Assembly (NCBI GenBank): GCA_964017155.1
Contig: OZ024866.1
Span: 28,661,105 to 28,725,104, forward strand
Length of the DNA stretch: 64,000 nt
Direction: 5' to 3'
From: Oasisia sp. SBJ-2009
Taxonomy: Eukaryota > Annelida > Polychaeta > Sabellida > Siboglinidae
Part shown: positions 12,230 through 24,500 of the stretch, piece after piece
Position numbering within the stretch: the stretch's first letter is position 1
Layout of the letters: each line of letters starts with the position of its first letter
The notes under the pieces: model-generated
Databases searched by the model: none
Told to the model about the DNA's origin: nothing
The model's input: only the letters and a program-made list of their open reading frames with translations
Made by a program: the position numbers and the translations under genes

Positions 12230-13319
12230 TTGTGCTGGTCACTCTAGGAGATTTTGTCACTAAATATCTCACAGATCAGTCTAGGAGGCTGTGTCACTAA
12301 AAGAGGCTGTGTCACTACTCACTAAATCTCTCACACTAGGGGATTCTGTCATTATAAAGATCACACTGATCACTCTAGGAGGCTGTGTCACTAAAGATCT
12401 CACTACTCATGCTATGAGATCTTGTCATTATAGATCTCACAGTTCACTCTAGGAGATTTTGTCACTAAAGATCTCACAGCTGACTCTAGGAGATTTTATC
12501 ACTATAAAGATCTCACAGCTGACTCTAGGAGATTTTATCACTATAAAGATCTCACAGCTGACTCTAGGAGATTTTATCACTATAAAGATCTCACAGCTGA
12601 CTCTAGGAGATTTTATCACTATAAAGATCTCACAGCTGACTCTAGGAGATTTTATCACTATAAAGATCTCACAGCTGACTCTAGGAGATTTGTCACTATA
12701 AAGATCTCACAGCTGACTCTAGGAGATTTTATCACTATAAAGATCTCACAGCTGACTCTAGGAGATTTGTCACTATGAAGATCTCACAGCTGACTCTAGG
12801 AGATTTGTCACTATGAAGATCTCACAGCAGACTCTAGGATATTTGTCACTATGAAGATCTCACAGCTGACTCTAGGAGATGTGTCACTATGAAGATCTCA
12901 CAGCAGACTCTAGGAGATTTGTCACTATGAAGATCTCACAGCTGACTCTAGGAGATTTGTCACTATGAAGATCTCACAGCAGACTCTAGGAGATTTGTCA
13001 CTATGAAGATCTCACAGCAGACTCTAGGAGATTTGTCACTATGAAGATCTCACAGCTGACTCTAGGAGATTTGTCACTATGAAGATCTCACAGCAGACTC
13101 TAGGAGATTTGTCACTATGAAGATCTCACAGCTGACTCTAGGAGATTTGTCACTATGAAGATCTCACAGCTGACTCTAGGAGATTTGTCACTATGAAGAT
13201 CTCACAGCTGACTCTAGGAGATTTGTCACTATGAAGATCTCACAGCTCACTGTAGGAGATTTTATCACTATTAAAATCTCACAGATCACTCTAGGATGCT
13301 GTGTGAGTAAAGATCTCAC
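12230..13319 (+). repeat. 38/39-bp minisatellite adjoining a minus-strand splice donor
   Basis: About 22 tight copies lie between 12440 and 13260 of a unit near AAGATCTCACAGCTGACTCT followed by AGGAGATTTGTCACTATG, with older copies on both sides. On the minus strand each unit reads CTGTGAGATCTTC, copying the donor GTGAGATCTTTA at 13319. Confidence 0.92.
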
Positions 13320-13485
13320 CTTTGCCTTACAGCGTGCTGTAGGTAATTAGAGTCGAGCAGATCTATCGCATCTGTCACACGGCCCATCCATTCTGCCCAT
13401 GTTTGATGTCTGCCATTAGCATATAGATTTGCTTCTAGGGTGTTCCTTGACATTTTGTCCCTCAAAGTAAATGACCTACACATTT
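13320..13485 (-). CDS. Orphan internal exon of an unrecognised minus-strand gene
   Basis: An open frame of 54 codons is bounded by an acceptor (CATGCTACAG) and a donor (CAAAG|GTGAGA). It encodes SFTLRDKMSRNTLEANLYAN and then HQTWAEWMGRVTDAIDLLDS, complex protein-like sequence unlike repeat translations. Two bases of a split codon lie at each end, so flanking exons are required; I did not find them. The donor immediately precedes, on this strand, a long array whose units each contain GTGAGATCTT. Confidence 0.5.
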
Positions 13486-13639
13486 CTGTAGCATGGTGAT
13501 ACATTGGCTATTTGGAGTAGATGTGTTTTCACACATTTCGTTACAGTAGTTAATATAATTTGATGATAGAATGAATAGAGTAATACGACCAGTGTTCACC
13601 TGCGACTGATCCTGGTGTGTTGACACATTGCTACAAGCA

Positions 13640-14035
13640 CAAAATACACATACAAGTGTGTATCACATACAAGTGTGTATCACATACAAGTGTGTATCAT
13701 CTGCACAAAGTGTGTATCACATACAAGTGTGTATCACATACAAAGTGTGTATCACATACAAGTGTGTATCATCTGCACAAAGTGTGTATCACATACAAGT
13801 GTGTATCATCTGCACAAAGTGTGTATCACATACAAGTGTGTATCATCTGCACAAAGTGTGTATCACATACAAGTGTGTATCATCTGCACAAAGTGTGTAT
13901 CACATACAAGTGTGTATCATCTGCACAAAGTGTGTATCACATACAAGTGTGTATCATCTGCACAAAGTGTGTATCACATACAAGTGTGTATCATCTGCAC
14001 AAAGTGTGTATCATCTGCACAAAGTGTGTATTTTA
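13640..14035 (+). repeat. 37-bp minisatellite
   Basis: Two sub-units alternate: TGTGTATCACATACAAG and TGTGTATCATCTGCACAAAG. All three plus frames stay open; no gene is inferred. Confidence 0.9.
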
Positions 14036-14245
14036 CGAGTTTTAACATCTCCCAGATATCATCATCAAAGAGAACAAACAAACTATGTCCTAAAATAGGT
14101 TCCTGTGGCATTTGTAAACTGCGACCTTTTCAGTCGAACACCATCTTGGCTACACGGGGAAGTATTCAGCCCTGCTGCTTGTTCGGAGCAGAATCTTGAT
14201 ATACAAGTATCAGCCAACTGAGACGTCACATGTTATTCTCGAGAG

Positions 14246-14405
14246 GCCAGTCAGACAGGGCCTGAGACCAGTCAGACAGGGCCTGAGACCAGTCAGACAG
14301 GGCCTGAGACCAGTCAGACAGGGCCTGAGACCAGTCAGACAGGGCCTGAGACCAGTCAGACAGGGCCTGAGACCAGTCAGACAGGGCCTGAGACCAGTCA
14401 GACAG
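14246..14405 (+). repeat. 21-bp minisatellite, about 8 copies
   Basis: The unit is CAGTCAGACAGGGCCTGAGAC, essentially perfect. Confidence 0.92.
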
Positions 14406-14709
14406 GTAACAGTGGATCTCTCAGACTGTCTGTGTCTTATAGACTCACTGAAACCTTTTGAAGTCAAATTTAAAAACATCTTTTTAAGGCTGCATTTATA
14501 AAATACTTATAGTGTGTAATATAATTAATATATTTCGTCTAATTTATTTATTTATATAATATATATTTTAATAATTTTTTCTAAAATTATTTTTATATCT
14601 TACTTTGCTATTAATTATTAACTTACTAATCTATTTTATTATTCATTTATTAACTTATTATCTATTTTATTATTTGTTTATTATTCTTTGTATTAAATAG
14701 ATCAAATGT

Positions 14710-14975
14710 ATGTGTTATTATTGACCTAGAGATAACATCTGCATCATCGTTAATCTGTGTATACACGAGAATGTCACCATTGACCTAGATATAACACAAG
14801 TGTGTCATAATTACCCTAAAGATAATATGCATATGCCATCCTTCACCATGACATACAATGCGTCATCATTGGTCTGTAGATAACACAGAAGTGTCATCGT
14901 TAACTTCGAGTTAACCCATGTGTGTCATCGATGAACTAGCTATAACCCATGTGTGTCACCGTCGACCTGGCGTTG
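14710..14975 (+). repeat. Diverged minisatellite of about 45 bp
   Basis: Degenerate copies of TGTGTCATCATTGACCTAGA, then GATAACAC. It is old, about six copies. Confidence 0.55.
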
Positions 14976-15374
14976 ACACATTCATGTCACCATTGCCCGG
15001 AGTTCGCCACAGTCTCAGCAGCTCTGACATCAGTTCCGTCTCGTCACGCAAAGTATCATATTTACACTGCAGTGAAATCAATGGCCTTGTATATGCGGTG
15101 ATAATGTGTTGGGTTTGATGTGGCTGACTGTCGGAGCCGGCAATCTGTGGTCACTGATGGCCACAGATCGCGTCATTATGGCCGCCGCCCGGCAACATAA
15201 TGGCACCAGACATGGCTTTGTCGATGAGGAGTGCTGCTTTCACCGGGTCATTACTGCGCCAGCGATGTTGGTGGCTCGCTGATCCTTATTAGGCCGTATT
15301 ATAGGCTCAGTCCAGGCACACTTCGTTGGTGGAGTCATCTTGCCGATGCTCTGGGAAATTATTTTCGGTTTCAG
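14976..15374. other. GC-rich non-repetitive island
   Basis: CpG-containing unique sequence (GGCCGCCGCCCGGC) between two repeat zones. It could hold a 5' exon or regulatory element of the modular gene, but I found no exon with matching phase. Confidence 0.3.
15142..15167. repeat. Short inverted repeat ATCTGTGG...CCACAGAT
   Basis: Eight-base perfect arms with a 10-bp loop inside a GC-rich, non-repetitive island (15120-15360). Confidence 0.6.
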
Positions 15375-15735
15375 GTGTGGATTGGTGTTAATGTGTGCGA
15401 ATGTTAGGGTTAATGTGTTCAGGTGTCGGTGAGGGTTAATGTGGTTAGGGTTAGTACCATCGAGTGGGGGTGAGGGTTAAATGTGTTCAGGGGTGGTGAG
15501 GAGTAATGTGTTCAGGTGTGAGTAAGGGTTAATGCATTCAGGTGTGGATGATTTGTTTTAATGTGTTCTGAGATGGTAGGGTCAGTACCTTCGTGTAGGG
15601 GTGAGGGTTAAATGTGCTCAGGGGTGGTGAGGGTTAATATGTTCAGGTGGGGATGATGGTTAATGCATTCAGGTGGGGGGTGAAGGTTAATGCCTTCAAG
15701 TGTTGGTTAGGGTTAATAACTTCAGGTATGGGTTA
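15375..15735 (+). repeat. Diverged G-rich minisatellite with TTAGGGTTA words
   Basis: Copies of GTGAGGGTTAATGTGTTCAG with variable spacing. TTAGGGTTA occurs incidentally; there is no true telomeric array. Confidence 0.6.
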
Positions 15736-16525
15736 GATTGACATCGGCTGAGTCTTGTCATCAACTGACTTATTTGAACTTGTCCCAAGTTATCATTTTG
15801 TTTGTTAAACGTGTAAAAAAAGTAAAGTTTAAGGCTGAATAATTGAGAAGATATAATAAGCAGATACAGATTATTTATCAGTCTCAGTAAAGTAAATGTT
15901 TATAGTCAGTATCCTAGTCACTGGATGGTAGAAATGTGAACATTGAACTGTAACACAATGATGTTGAAATCACTTTGGAAAATAAATGTTTTAAACTATA
16001 TGATGTGCACTCTGTATAACCATTGTCCTTATCACTCCCCCCTAGATGATATACTCCAATATGTTTACATTTTCAACATATTTCAGATACATAACTTGTA
16101 AATTGCTACTTTTAGGCGCATTCGAAAAACAAAGAAAAATGCAAATAATTTTGGGTGGTTAATCCCATTTTCACATAAAAGGGTATTATAGTTTAGGTCA
16201 AATATGTGAAAAGGTTCATATTAAAAGTGATGGAGGCAGTTAATGCTTACGGCTGGCAAATAACATTTTAGACGTATTTATATGTTCTAAATCGATTTAG
16301 AGGGTTTGCCCGACTGTATTTTCAACGGTTAACCCTTAAACGTGACAAATCCAAAATGGCCGCCACCGAAACTTGACAAATTCATTTTGGGTCGTATCTT
16401 TGGTACCAAACATGGTAAGAACATAAATGAAACATCTTTTTGTATGTTTTCAGGTACAAGGAATCCGCTGAGATAATTATTTAACCCTCAGTATGCCAAG
16501 AACTTAATCATCTGTGTACTTTCAG
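15736..16525. other. Presumed intron of the modular gene
   Basis: AT-rich unique sequence upstream of exon A, with no exon-like frame. Confidence 0.4.
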
Positions 16526-16733
16526 CCCTGTCTGGCATCATTTCTAAGAATCATCTGTCTGCTTTCAGCACACTCATCCCGAAGGCGAATGTGTGGATCC
16601 AGAACAACTTAAGTATCCGTCTGGTGCGCTGCGAAACAGTCGAAAAGAAAATCCGTCACATCGATGACATCAGCAACGATGAAGTGATGTTTGTTCCCAA
16701 AGGAAACTTCGCTATATACGTCAAAGGCCTTAG
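16526..16733 (+). CDS. Modular protein exon A: partial alpha module and start of beta module 1
   Basis: The acceptor TACTTTCAG ends at 16525 and the donor AG|GTATGT follows 16733. A second acceptor-like TGCTTTCAG ends at 16568 inside the exon. I prefer the upstream one because residues before 16568 ([12 protein letters not shown]) continue the alpha-module pattern of hydrophobic residue, spacer, AxxW seen in the other modules. The exon enters with two bases of a split codon, so an upstream phase-1 donor exists that I could not place. Confidence 0.7.
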
Positions 16734-17122
16734 GTATGTTTTTGTATTACTGTAATACACTGTGTGAGTTTTTCCATGGATAAACCAGATAAAAAGTAGA
16801 CGGCTCCAGATGTTTGCATAATGAGCTATTTAAACAGAAACAGAATTATTTTGTTTGTTGAGACGATTCGGTTTTAAGACCATTGTTAGTAAATTTAATG
16901 TTTGAAACTATTCTGAGGAATATTATGCCAGTAGTTTACAAAAAAAGAGTGGCATTGGATGTTGATATCTCAGTCATTGGGATAGATGTTTGGATACCAA
17001 GTTATTTTGAGGACCACATTAGAAATATGTGTGCTTGTGTGCTTTAAATAATATATTATCCTCGGTATTGTATTATATATATATATATATATATATATAT
17101 TTACATATATGTACATATATAC

Positions 17123-17180
<58 letters not shown>

Positions 17181-17193
17181 GTATATATGTATG

Positions 17194-17277
<84 letters not shown>

Positions 17278-18000
17278 ATACATGTATATATATATATATA
17301 TATAATACATGTATATATATATACATGTATATATATGTATATATATATATACATGTATATATATATATATTATATATTATGTGCTTCATTTTTATTTGCG
17401 TTTGCATCATAATTAATTTTATTTGCATGTATATACTATTTACTAAATAAACTCACTCACTCAACCAAAAGGGAACCAAACAATTTCACAACAATATATC
17501 AAATGTAAGAACACATTCTGAGTATACTGGCACACTAATATTGATTATGGTTGCAGGTAGTTAATGTGTATTAACACTTACAGGTATAATTATTATATAG
17601 GCCCAAAAAGGTGCTTTTCCCCATTGAAATGCCCCACAGACTGTGTGACAGCACTAGTTGGATGTATGGCAAACATCTTGTCAATAAATTACTATTTGTT
17701 GCAACACATGAGCAAAAACTGTAACGTGTTATTTCATATACAATACATTATTGATATGTGATACTAATTTTAAGCTGCATTGGCACCTATCGTTTGTCAC
17801 TCAGGCTGTGATTACGTATTTATTAGATTCACAAATAACCAAGACAAGGGAAATGAAGTTGTCCAGTTGCGTGTCTCAACGAGCCTGATTTATGGACTTC
17901 ATCACCATCCGTTCACCACAGCCAGTATTAACTTCATCTTGTGGCACTATTTGCCATATATTAAATAATACTAGGTAATTGCATGTATATATTGTGTGTT

Positions 18001-18070
<70 letters not shown>

Positions 18071-18341
18071 CCCACCTAAATGCTGCATAGAATGACCTCC
18101 ACATTGTATACAACCAGAACCTCCAAGAAAACAGATCTCAAAACCATTAGTTTTTCTTATCTGATCAATTATTGATGTCATTATATGTCTGTGTATATTG
18201 GATATACTAATATTTAAAATTTAAAACAAATGGTATGTTCCACACCAGCACTATATGCAGACATGCGTGATCTTCTTAAAAATGGTGGTTTGCGTATTGA
18301 GAGTATACGTATAGATACATAGTATATATATATATATACAT

Positions 18342-18372
<31 letters not shown>

Positions 18373-18445
18373 ATACATTTTATATATATATATATATACA
18401 TGTATATACATTTTATATATATATATATATATATAATGTATATAC

Positions 18446-18508
<63 letters not shown>

Positions 18509-18512
18509 ATAC

Positions 18513-18570
<58 letters not shown>

Positions 18571-21500
18571 ATTGCATGTATATATTGTATATATATATAT
18601 ATATATAAATCACATCTGTTAAAATTCCATCAACATTGCCTCAGAAAGATACTTTGTATCTGATGGGAAGATCGCCGCACCAATGCCAGTGTCCTCGTGG
18701 GGGCCAACACAACTAGTATTGAGACAAATGTAATGCGGAACCAACTCCGATGGGATGGCCACTGTATCAGAATATATGAAAACCATCTCTCCCGACAAGT
18801 AGTTTTTGCACAACTAACGAGAACACGTGAGAAAACGATTTAAAAAGATACTGCTAAATCTATATGAAGAAATAAAGAAAGGCCAAATTGACATCAATGC
18901 CTGGAAACTTATGGCTGCGGATTGTCCACTTTAGCCCATAGCATATACCACGCAACGGCCAAATTTGAGACAAAACCGTCTACTTCATGAGATGGAGAAA
19001 CGGCAGAGGAGAAATGAGAGGCAGATGTCTCTACATCTTCACATCTCCCTTCCATCTGGCACCTCCTGCCCACACTGCACCAAGATGTGTACATATGTGT
19101 GTACAAATGTGGACATATTTGATGCATGTGTACACACATGTGCCACAACTGTACACGTGATATGCATCAGTGGCTGCAGCAGTAACAGTAACAGCCCCAC
19201 TGCGCACGGCCATATATCGCATTGGGCATGCAGCAGAGGCAATACTCATTGGCCCTGCACTGGGCGGCAACTCATTTAATAGCGTAACTTCATATGTCAG
19301 GCCAATTGAATATGTATTCTCCAATGGACACTGAACTAGTGATTGCCCAGTTTATCTTCATTGGTTCTTGTTTGGCGGCTCGGTCTAAGTGACCACTGGT
19401 ACAGCTGTCTGGTCTCACATGTGCTGGTTTGTGTTGGAGGCTGTGATAGTGATGGTTTGTGTCACAGGCTGTGATAGTGATGGTTTGTGTCACAGGCTGT
19501 GGTAGTGATGGTTTGTGTCACAGGCTGTGGTAGTGATGGTTTGTGTCACAGGCTGTGATAGTGCTGGTTTGTGTCACAGGCTGTGGTAGTGATGGTTTGT
19601 GTCACAGGCTGTGGTAGTGATGGTTTGTGTCACAGGCTGTGGTAGTGATGGTTTGTGTCACAGGCTGTGATAGTGATGGTTTGTGTCACAGGCTGTGGTA
19701 GTGATGGTTTGTGTCACAGGCTGTGATAGTGCTGGTTTGTGTTGGAGGCTGTGATAGTGATGGTTTGTGTCACAGGCTGTGGTAGTGATGGTTTGTGTTA
19801 CAGGCTGTGATAGTGATGGTTTGTGTCACAGGCTGTGATAGTGATGGTTTGTGTCACAGGCTGTGATAGTGATGGTTTGTGTTGCAGGCTGTGATAGTGG
19901 TGGTTTGTGTTACAGGCTGTGATAGTGATGGTTTGTGTTGCAGGCTGTGATAGTGGTGGTTTGTGTTACAGGCTGTGATAGTGATGGTTTGTGTTACAGG
20001 CTGTGATAGTGGTGGTTTGTGTTACAGGCTGTGATAGTGGTGGTTTGTGTTACAGGCTGTGATAGTGATGGTTTGTGTTGCAGGCTGTGATAGTGATGGT
20101 TTGTGTCACAGGCTGTGATAGTGCTGGTTTGTGTTACAGGCTGTGATAGTGATGGTTTGTGTTACAGGCTGTGATAGTGATGGTTTGTGTTACAGGCTGT
20201 GATAGTGATGGTTTGTGTCACAGGCTGTGATAGTGTTGGTTTGTGTCACAGGCTGTGATAGTGATGGTTTGTGTCACAGGCTGTGATAGTGTTGGTTTGT
20301 GTCACAGGCTGTGATAGTGATGGTTTGTGTCACAGGCTGTGATAGTGTTGGTTTGTGTTACAGGCTGTGATAGTGTTGGTTTGTGTTACAGGCTGTGATA
20401 GTGATGGTTTGTGTCACAGGCTGTGATAGTGTTGGTTTGTGTCACAGGCTGTGATAGTGTTGGTTTGTGTCACAGGCTGTGATAGTGTTGGTTTGTGTCA
20501 CAGGCTGTGATAGTGTTGGTTTGTGTCACAGGCTGTGATAGTGTTGGTTTGTGTCACAGGCTGTGATAGTGTTGGTTTGTGTTACAGGCTGTGATAGTGA
20601 TGGTTTGTGTTGGAGGCTGTGATAGTGATGGTTTGTGTCACAGGCTGTGGTAGTGATGGTTTGTGTTACAGGCTGTGATAGTGATGGTTTGTGTCACAGG
20701 CTGTGATAGTGTTGGTTTGTGTCACAGGCTGTGATAGTGATGGTTTGTGTTGCAGGCTGTGATAGTGGTGGTTTGTGTTACAGGCTGTGATAGTGATGGT
20801 TTGTGTTACAGGCTGTGATAGTGGTGGTTTGTGTTACAGGCTGTGATAGTGATGGTTTGTGTTACAGGCTGTGATAGTGGTGGTTTGTGTTACAGGCTGT
20901 GATAGTGATGGTTTGTGTTGCAGGCTGTGATAGTGATGGTTTGTGTCACAGGTTGTGATAGTGCTGGTTTGTGTTACAGGCTGTGATAGTGATGGTTTGT
21001 GTTACAGGCTGTGATAGTGATGGTTTTTGTTACAGGCTGTGATAGTGTTGGTTTGTGTTACAGGCTGTGATAGTGATGGTTTGTGTCACAGGCTGTGATA
21101 GTGTTGGTTTGTGTCACAGGCTGTGATAGTGTTGGTTTGTGTTACAGGCTGTGATAGTGTTGGTTTGTGTCACAGGCTGTGATAGTGTTGGTTTGTGTCA
21201 CAGGCTGTGATAGTGTTGGTTTGTGTTACAGGCTGTGATAGTGATGGTTTGTGTTACAGGCTGTGATAGTGCTGGTTTGTGTTGCAGGCTGTGATAGTGT
21301 TGGTTTGTGTCACAGGCTGTGATAGTGTTGGTTTGTGTCACAGGCTGTGATAGTGTTGGTTTGTGTTACAGGCTGTGATAGTGTTGGTTTGTGTTACAGG
21401 CTGTGATAATGTTGGTTTGTGTCACAGGCTGTGATAGTGTTGGTTTGTGTCACAGGCTGTGATAGTGTTGGTTTGTGTCACAGGCTGTGATAGTGATGGT

Positions 21501-24500
21501 TTGTGTTGCAGGCTGTGATAGTGATGGTTTGTGTTACAGGCTGTGATAGTGATGGTTTGTGTTGCAGGCTGTAATAGTGCTGGTTTGTGTCACAGGCTGT
21601 GATAGTGATGATTTGTGTTGCAGGCTGTGATAGTGATGGTTTGCGTCACAGGCTGTGATAGTGATGGTTTGTGATACAGGCTGTGATAGTGATGGTTTGT
21701 GACACAGGATGTGATAGTGATGGTTTGTGACACAGGATGTGATAGTGATGGTTTGTGTTACAGGCTGTGATAGTGATGGTTTGTGTCACAGGCTGTGACA
21801 GTGATGGTTTGTGTTGCAGGCTGTGATAGTGTTGATTTGTGTTGCAGGCTGTGGTACTTCCATGAACGACGGAAGAAAAACAGCCACAAATCTGAACCAG
21901 CCTGTGTGGAGAATGGACTGGCTCCGGTCGCATCAGTCGAAGACATCATCCCAATGGAAATAGGCTACATGAATGTGATACCAAAGTGTCTTGACTCGAC
22001 GGGCAAATACCCGGTCTACGAGAATTTACCACAAACATATGCAGCCGTCAACACGTTTCTGACCGTATCTCCTCTGGAGGGTGAGTCTGTGTAGAACGTA
22101 TGGTGAGTCTGTCTAGAGGGTGTGGTGAGTCTGTCTAGAGGGTGTGGTGAGTCTGTCTAGAGGGTGTGGTGAGTCTGTCTAGAGGGTGTGGCGAGTCTGT
22201 CTCGAGGGTGTTGTGAGTCTGTCTCGAGGGTGTGGTGAGTCTGTCTAGAGGGTGTGGTGAGTCTGTCTAGAGGGTGTGGTTAGTCTGTCTAGAGGGTGTG
22301 GTGAGTCTGTCTAGAGGGTGTGGTGAGTCTGTCTCGAGGGTGTGGTGAGTCTGTCTAGAGGGTGTGGTGAGTCTGTCTAGAGGGTGTGGTGAGTCTGTCT
22401 AGAGGGTGTGGTGAGTCTGTCTAGAGGGTGTGGTGAGTCTGTCTAGAGGGTGTGGTGAGTCTGTCTAGAGGGTGTGGTGAGTCTGTCTAGAGGGTGAACC
22501 TGCTGGTGGTGAGTCTACAGGGTGAGTCTGTCGAGGTGGGGAGTTTGTTTAAATTGTCTAGACAGCAAGTCGGTCTAGACTCTACAGAGTGGGTTTGTTT
22601 AGAGTTCTGTCTGTCTAAATGGTAAGTTGATCTAAATTGTAGAAGATGAGTCTGTCTAAGTTGTCTGTCTGTGGAAATGGTAAGTTGATCTAGAGGTTGT
22701 GGGTGAGTCTGTCTAGAGCCTGATGATGTCACTGCTTTGTGGATTATGTTATTACAAACAGTTGTCCTTCACTACTGGACTTCTCTCATGGGTCCAGTAT
22801 AATACCCACATGGCTGTATTGGCTCTGACATGGCTGTATTTGCTCTGGCATGGCTGTATTTGCTCTGGCATGGCTGTATTTGCTCTGGCATGGCTGTATT
22901 TGCTCTGGCATGGCTGTATTTGCTCTGACATGGCTGTATTTGCTCTGGCATGGCTGTATTGGCTCTAACATGGCTGTATTGGCTCTGGCATGGCTGTATT
23001 TGCTCTGGCAGGGCTGTATTTGCTCTGGCATGGCTGTATTTACTCTGGCATGGCTGTATTGGCTCTGACATGGCTGTATTTGCTCTGACATGGCTGTATT
23101 TGCTCTGACATGGCTGTATTTGCTCTGGCATGGCTGTATTGGCTCTAACATGGCTGTATTGGCTCTGGCATGGCTGTATTGGCTCTGGCAGGGCTGTATT
23201 TGCTCTGGCATGGCTGTATTTACTCTGGCATGGCTGTATTGGCTCTGACATGGCTGTATTTGCTCTGACATGGCTGTATTGGCTCTGACATGGCTGTATT
23301 TGCTCTGACATGGCTGTATTTGCTCTGGCATGGCTGTATTTGCTCTGACATGGCTGTATTTGCTCTGACATGGCTGTATTTGCTCTGACATGGCTGTATT
23401 TGCTCTGGCATGGCTGTATTTGCTCTGACATGGCTGTATTTGCTCTGACATGGCTGTATTTGCTCTGACATGGCTGTATTTGCTCTGACATGGCTGTATT
23501 GGCTCTGACATGGCTGTATTTGCTCTGACATGGCTGTATTGGCTCTGACATGGCTGTATTTGCTCTGACATGGCTGTATTTGCTCTGGCATGGCTGTATT
23601 TGCTCTGGCAGGGCTGTATTTGCTCTGACATGGCTGTATTGGCTCTGACATGGCTGTATTTGCTCTGACATGGCTGTATTGGCTCTGACATGGCTGTATT
23701 GGCACTAACATGGTGCGGTGTGGCTATATTTGCTGTGGAATGGCTGTATAGGCTGTAGCGTAGCTGTATTGGCTGTGCTGTGTTCCAGGTAAGATCCTGT
23801 CCATAGAGACGGTGCCCCTGCGATTGGCTCGCCGCCAGTGGCAGGGTCCAGAGGTAGACCCAGACAAGACTTACTTCCCTGACGAGTATCTTAAGCACAT
23901 CCTCTATATCACACGCATCTACTTCATCTACGGGCAGGTGGAAGAGGAACACATAGGTGAGAGGCTCAGAGGACTAGCCTAAATACTAATTAATAATACT
24001 ATTTTATCTTCATGTACATCATGTATATCTTTAGTACACGAAGTCAGTAATAGTAATAAAAAAATCAATAAAATGAAAAATACCACATTTTATTCAACGG
24101 CATACATATCAATACAATGAAATATTTCATGAAATATTTCATTACTATATATGAATAATACATTTCAGTACATGTTTAGATATGATATATTTACCAATTG
24201 ATGTTTATTTGTCCCAACATAAATTTACTTGTGCCAACAGAAGTTTAGTTAAATACAACACATTTGTAATGTTATTTGTAGGCATGCAAGACTTCCTGCC
24301 TGACTTTGTGAGAGCAAGTAGGTGGTACAGTGTCTATGGCCTCTACCCACGATACCGTTCACTCGTCACAGCCATGCAGAAGGCGAAGGACTGGGTGCAG
24401 TGTGCTAGGGTCAGTAACACAGTAAGTGTTGGTTCGTTCTTACACTTCTATCAATAACACAGTAACTGTTGGGTCGTTCTTACACTTCTCTCAGTAACAC

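Noticed and set aside
15410..15520. Interstitial telomere repeat (TTAGGG)
   Set aside because: Only isolated GTTAGGGTTA words occur within a diverged minisatellite; there is no hexamer array.
16554..16568. Acceptor at 16568 for exon A
   Set aside because: Residues upstream of it in the same frame continue the alpha-module pattern, so the acceptor ending at 16525 is preferred; use of 16568 as an alternative is possible.
16970..17450. Tyr/Ile-rich frames in TA tracts
   Set aside because: Dinucleotide repeat translations; the same applies to 18214-18663, 28048, 56620 and 59530.
22772..23952. Minus-strand frames of 299 and 388 codons ([11 protein letters not shown] repeats)
   Set aside because: They are translations of a 20-bp array lying in an intron between well-supported plus-strand exons; several frames stay open simply because the unit lacks stops.
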